Source of the DNA: Bacteroidia bacterium | GTDB taxonomy: Bacteria > Bacteroidota > Bacteroidia > Chitinophagales > Saprospiraceae | Reading direction: 5' to 3' | Length of the DNA stretch: 64,000 nucleotides | Assembly (NCBI GenBank): GCA_030430845.1 | Contig: JAUIKE010000002.1 | Span: forward strand, 48,140 to 112,139 | Part shown: piece after piece, positions 62,046 to 64,000 of the stretch | Layout of the letters: each line of letters starts with the position of its first letter | Position numbering within the stretch: position 1 is the first letter of the stretch | Notes under the pieces: model-generated | Seen by the model: only the letters and a program-made list of their open reading frames with translations | The model's database searches: none | Told to the model about the DNA's origin: nothing | Position numbers and translations under genes: made by a program

Positions 62046-64000
62046 TCAGTCGTTTAGGTATACTCTGCTGTTAATGTGTTGTTGATTAAAAAATACAGAG
62101 ACGATCAGATACGGGGAGAGGAGGCCCTCGTACGTAAGGGGGAACAAAGCCCCCTCCCACTGCCGAAGCGACAGTTGTTGCTCTTTGAGCAATCGCCCGT
62201 TGATGTCTGAGATCATTAACAGTAAAGTACCCTTCTGCTGATTATTTATTCCAATGTAAAATGTATTCTCAACCGGAAAATGCCGGATATCCATGTTGAA
62301 TTCTTCGGCCTTAAAGGCAGGATGCTTCTGAGGTATTTCCATTGCCAGAGGGTCCGGACGCCTGGCAACCTGTAGCGCGTCCGCTGCTGAGCTCATTTCC
62401 ACCCAATACCCCATGCCGTTTTCCAGCCACTGCAAACTGCTACCCGACGGATTGGCAGGAGTAAAGCGCAGGCTTTTCCCATTTTTAAAAGCAATTACAT
62501 ATTTCAAATGCCCCTTATTGATCGCCTCCTCAAAAAAAGTATGAGGCTGTTGGGCCTGCTGAGGAATGTAAGCGACCAGGTTCCGTCCTGCTTGTAGGTG
62601 AATAGCATAATCTTCCGGTAACCGATACCCGCGGACGATCAACTTATCCGCTTGCTTGAGCTGTACCCAGTAAGCAGCTCCCGGCTGAAAAGTGTGAAGA
62701 CTATTAGCCTCGTCCGAATTATGAGGACGAAAATATTGATAGGTCCCATCTTTAATGCCGTTTACCTGAAGCAAATTATCGGGCTTTAGCCCCGACATGA
62801 TGGCTCGCACGCTATTATCTGTCGGCTCTACATCCAGGGAAATGAGATTCCAGCCTGGGCTCAAGTCGATCTCGTCAACCGCCAGATCTGATTTTTGGAT
62901 AATTTGTACTTCTTTTTCTATACTTCCTGCAGTGACCAATAATGCCGTTGCTCTTTGTGCCGCTCCCAGGTGAGGAGAGAGTTTTACTCGAATTTGGGCA
63001 CTGCCTTTTCCACTTGTCGGCGCTACTTCCAGCCAATCAACAAGCTGATGAACTTGCCAGCTTTTTCCTGCATTCGTTTGCAAATGAAGGGTTTGCTCTC
63101 CACCCTGCGCCGAAAACTGCAACTCGGAAGGATTCACCATCAAATAGTCAGGGGCTGCTGTTTTTTCAAGCCTAATAAGATATTGTTCAGACTCCGGGGT
63201 TAAATTATTAGAGCCTTGGCTATCTTCAATCAGTAAGCGAACAGCCAAAGCATAAGTACCGGACTCCAGTTCCTCGGGCCATTCCCAATTCAAGCCTTCC
63301 AACTCAATGGGGCGGCTCTTGCCTCCTGCAAGACTTATCGCTTCAAGTGTAGTCCTTCCCAATTCAACGGCTCTACCCTTTTTATCCAAAACCAGGACTG
63401 CCAGATCCAAAGGTGTCCTAAGGTCTTCTTTCGAGGAGTTGTACAAAACAAAGCTGCACTGATCAAAAGCTTCGTCTGTAGTATAAAAATGTTGATCTGA
63501 ACGCAGGAATAAGGGCTGTACGTCCAGTTGGGCTGTTTTTGCATCAGCCAAGTAAGTTTGGATAGCTGAAAACTTTTCTTTGGTCAGACGAACATGTCCG
63601 GTAAAGGGGTCCGGCTGAGGGGTTCCATGCGACAAGACGGACACGACCACCGGACTCCCTTCTCCTTCCTGGAAGAAGGCTCCGCTACCACTCTGCCCGG
63701 CATAAGCCTGGTTTTTATGGTAAGCCAATTCACGGCCATATAAATAATCAAAGTTGCCCTTCCAATTATATAGATTCTGTCCATTGTAGGGGCCGGAAGC
63801 AGGATAGCCCGGATTATTAAAAGTCTGTTTTTTAAAGAAGCTATCTTCCGAACGAAAACCATAGCCCAGCCATCCGGTTACGGCACCGAGGGGCCGGTCC
63901 AGTTTGAGGACAGCCATATCCCCGTTATAATTTCGATCCTCCACCCAATCATCCCACACCAGTGCTTCCTCCATCATAGCCGTTCCATAGGGGGCCTCGC
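62046..64000 (-). CDS. V8-like serine protease with BACON domain, partial
   Basis: At least 651 residues; the start lies outside the window, since the frame stays open (EAPYGTA) up to position 64000. The trypsin-like part shows the Asp region NYNGDMAVLKLDRPLG and the Ser region AYAGQSGSGAFF, in the wording of the glutamyl-endopeptidase (V8) group. The catalytic His must be beyond the edge. A BACON-like domain follows (LMVNPSELQFSAQGGEQTLHLQ...WLEVAPTSGKG), then a segment LSPGWNLISLDVEPTD related in style to one in the giant LamG protein, and a C-terminal end (ENTFYIGINNQQKGTLLLMISDINGRLLKEQ...) that looks like a T9SS type A sorting domain in a diverged form. It is probably a secreted endopeptidase. 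Confidence 0.82.
   Translation of the reverse strand, partial: EAPYGTAMMEEALVWDDWVEDRNYNGDMAVLKLDRPLGAVTGWLGYGFRSEDSFFKKQTFNNPGYPASGPYNGQNLYNWKGNFDYLYGRELAYHKNQAYAGQSGSGAFFQEGEGSPVVVSVLSHGTPQPDPFTGHVRLTKEKFSAIQTYLADAKTAQLDVQPLFLRSDQHFYTTDEAFDQCSFVLYNSSKEDLRTPLDLAVLVLDKKGRAVELGRTTLEAISLAGGKSRPIELEGLNWEWPEELESGTYALAVRLLIEDSQGSNNLTPESEQYLIRLEKTAAPDYLMVNPSELQFSAQGGEQTLHLQTNAGKSWQVHQLVDWLEVAPTSGKGSAQIRVKLSPHLGAAQRATALLVTAGSIEKEVQIIQKSDLAVDEIDLSPGWNLISLDVEPTDNSVRAIMSGLKPDNLLQVNGIKDGTYQYFRPHNSDEANSLHTFQPGAAYWVQLKQADKLIVRGYRLPEDYAIHLQAGRNLVAYIPQQAQQPHTFFEEAINKGHLKYVIAFKNGKSLRFTPANPSGSSLQWLENGMGYWVEMSSAADALQVARRPDPLAMEIPQKHPAFKAEEFNMDIRHFPVENTFYIGINNQQKGTLLLMISDINGRLLKEQQLSLRQWEGALFPLTYEGLLSPYLIVSVFFNQQHINSRVYLND

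Noticed and set aside
1..64000. tRNA or rRNA genes
   Set aside because: Spacers were read for cloverleaf patterns and conserved rRNA words and none was seen. The hairpins found are simple or compound palindromes.

Overview
The window comes from a member of the Bacteroidota, most likely of the Saprospiraceae/Lewinella-like lineage. The evidence is several very large secreted proteins ending in type IX secretion (T9SS) sorting domains of both type A and type B (gliding-motility-associated C-terminal domain), a PorP/SprF-family outer-membrane protein, a TPR-fused hybrid histidine kinase with an AraC output domain, a LolD-type ABC ATPase, and mostly absent Shine-Dalgarno signals. No rRNA, tRNA, CRISPR array, integrase or intact insertion sequence was found.

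Layout. 1-5.2 kb: start of a secreted protein cut by the window edge, then lolD, a DUF389 membrane protein, nicotinamidase (pncA) and ornithine aminotransferase (rocD). 5.2-7.5 kb: small membrane or secreted proteins and a DUF2975 membrane protein paired with an XRE regulator. 8.2-13.1 kb: a secreted 1043-residue TPR protein followed by a beta-barrel outer-membrane protein. 13.2-15.4 kb: a small helical DNA-binding-like protein, a TrmN6-type methyltransferase and a lipoprotein. 15.6-27.2 kb: an export block made of a 2382-residue LamG/FN3 protein, a secreted protein with a phage-tail-collar-like end and a 1066-residue T9SS protein. 27.7-31.3 kb: a one-protein two-component system and a decayed tandem copy of its 3' half. 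31.9-39.8 kb: housekeeping genes (glnS, argS, rsmD, DUF3822, bactofilin, tsaD). 39.9-45.8 kb: a 1970-residue beta-helix adhesin with an internal duplication. 45.8-53.0 kb: glycerate kinase, a class III cyclase fused to TM2/TPR/SHOCT-like parts, a ricin-lectin/PLAT-like protein, a Tat-exported class V aminotransferase, a gutted D-aminoacylase remnant and an esterase lipoprotein. 53.1-64 kb: a subtilase with a ChW-like tail, a PorP/SprF protein paired with a type B adhesin, an unrecognised membrane-anchored protein and a V8-like protease with BACON and sorting domains, cut by the right edge.

The least ordinary content lies in the intergenic DNA. Long palindromic elements recur at gene ends. Two of them, at 14571-14728 and 33595-33752, are exactly 158 bp long and share one architecture: outer inverted repeats, side hairpins and a 51-bp central hairpin on the same dyad. 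Their outer sequences differ. Single lobes of the same families sit between convergent genes elsewhere. A separate 105-bp element with terminal inverted repeats occurs twice (7822-7926 and 27555-27659) with three mismatches, each time at the centre of an unrelated flanking inverted repeat. A paired direct repeat with 21-bp period, resembling LytTR-type operators, lies upstream of two of the secreted-protein genes.

How the genes fit together: most accessory genes encode envelope or extracellular proteins exported by Sec and then, for those with C-terminal sorting domains, by T9SS. The PorP/SprF-adhesin pair at 55-59 kb is the clearest functional unit of that kind. The core T9SS machinery is not in this window.
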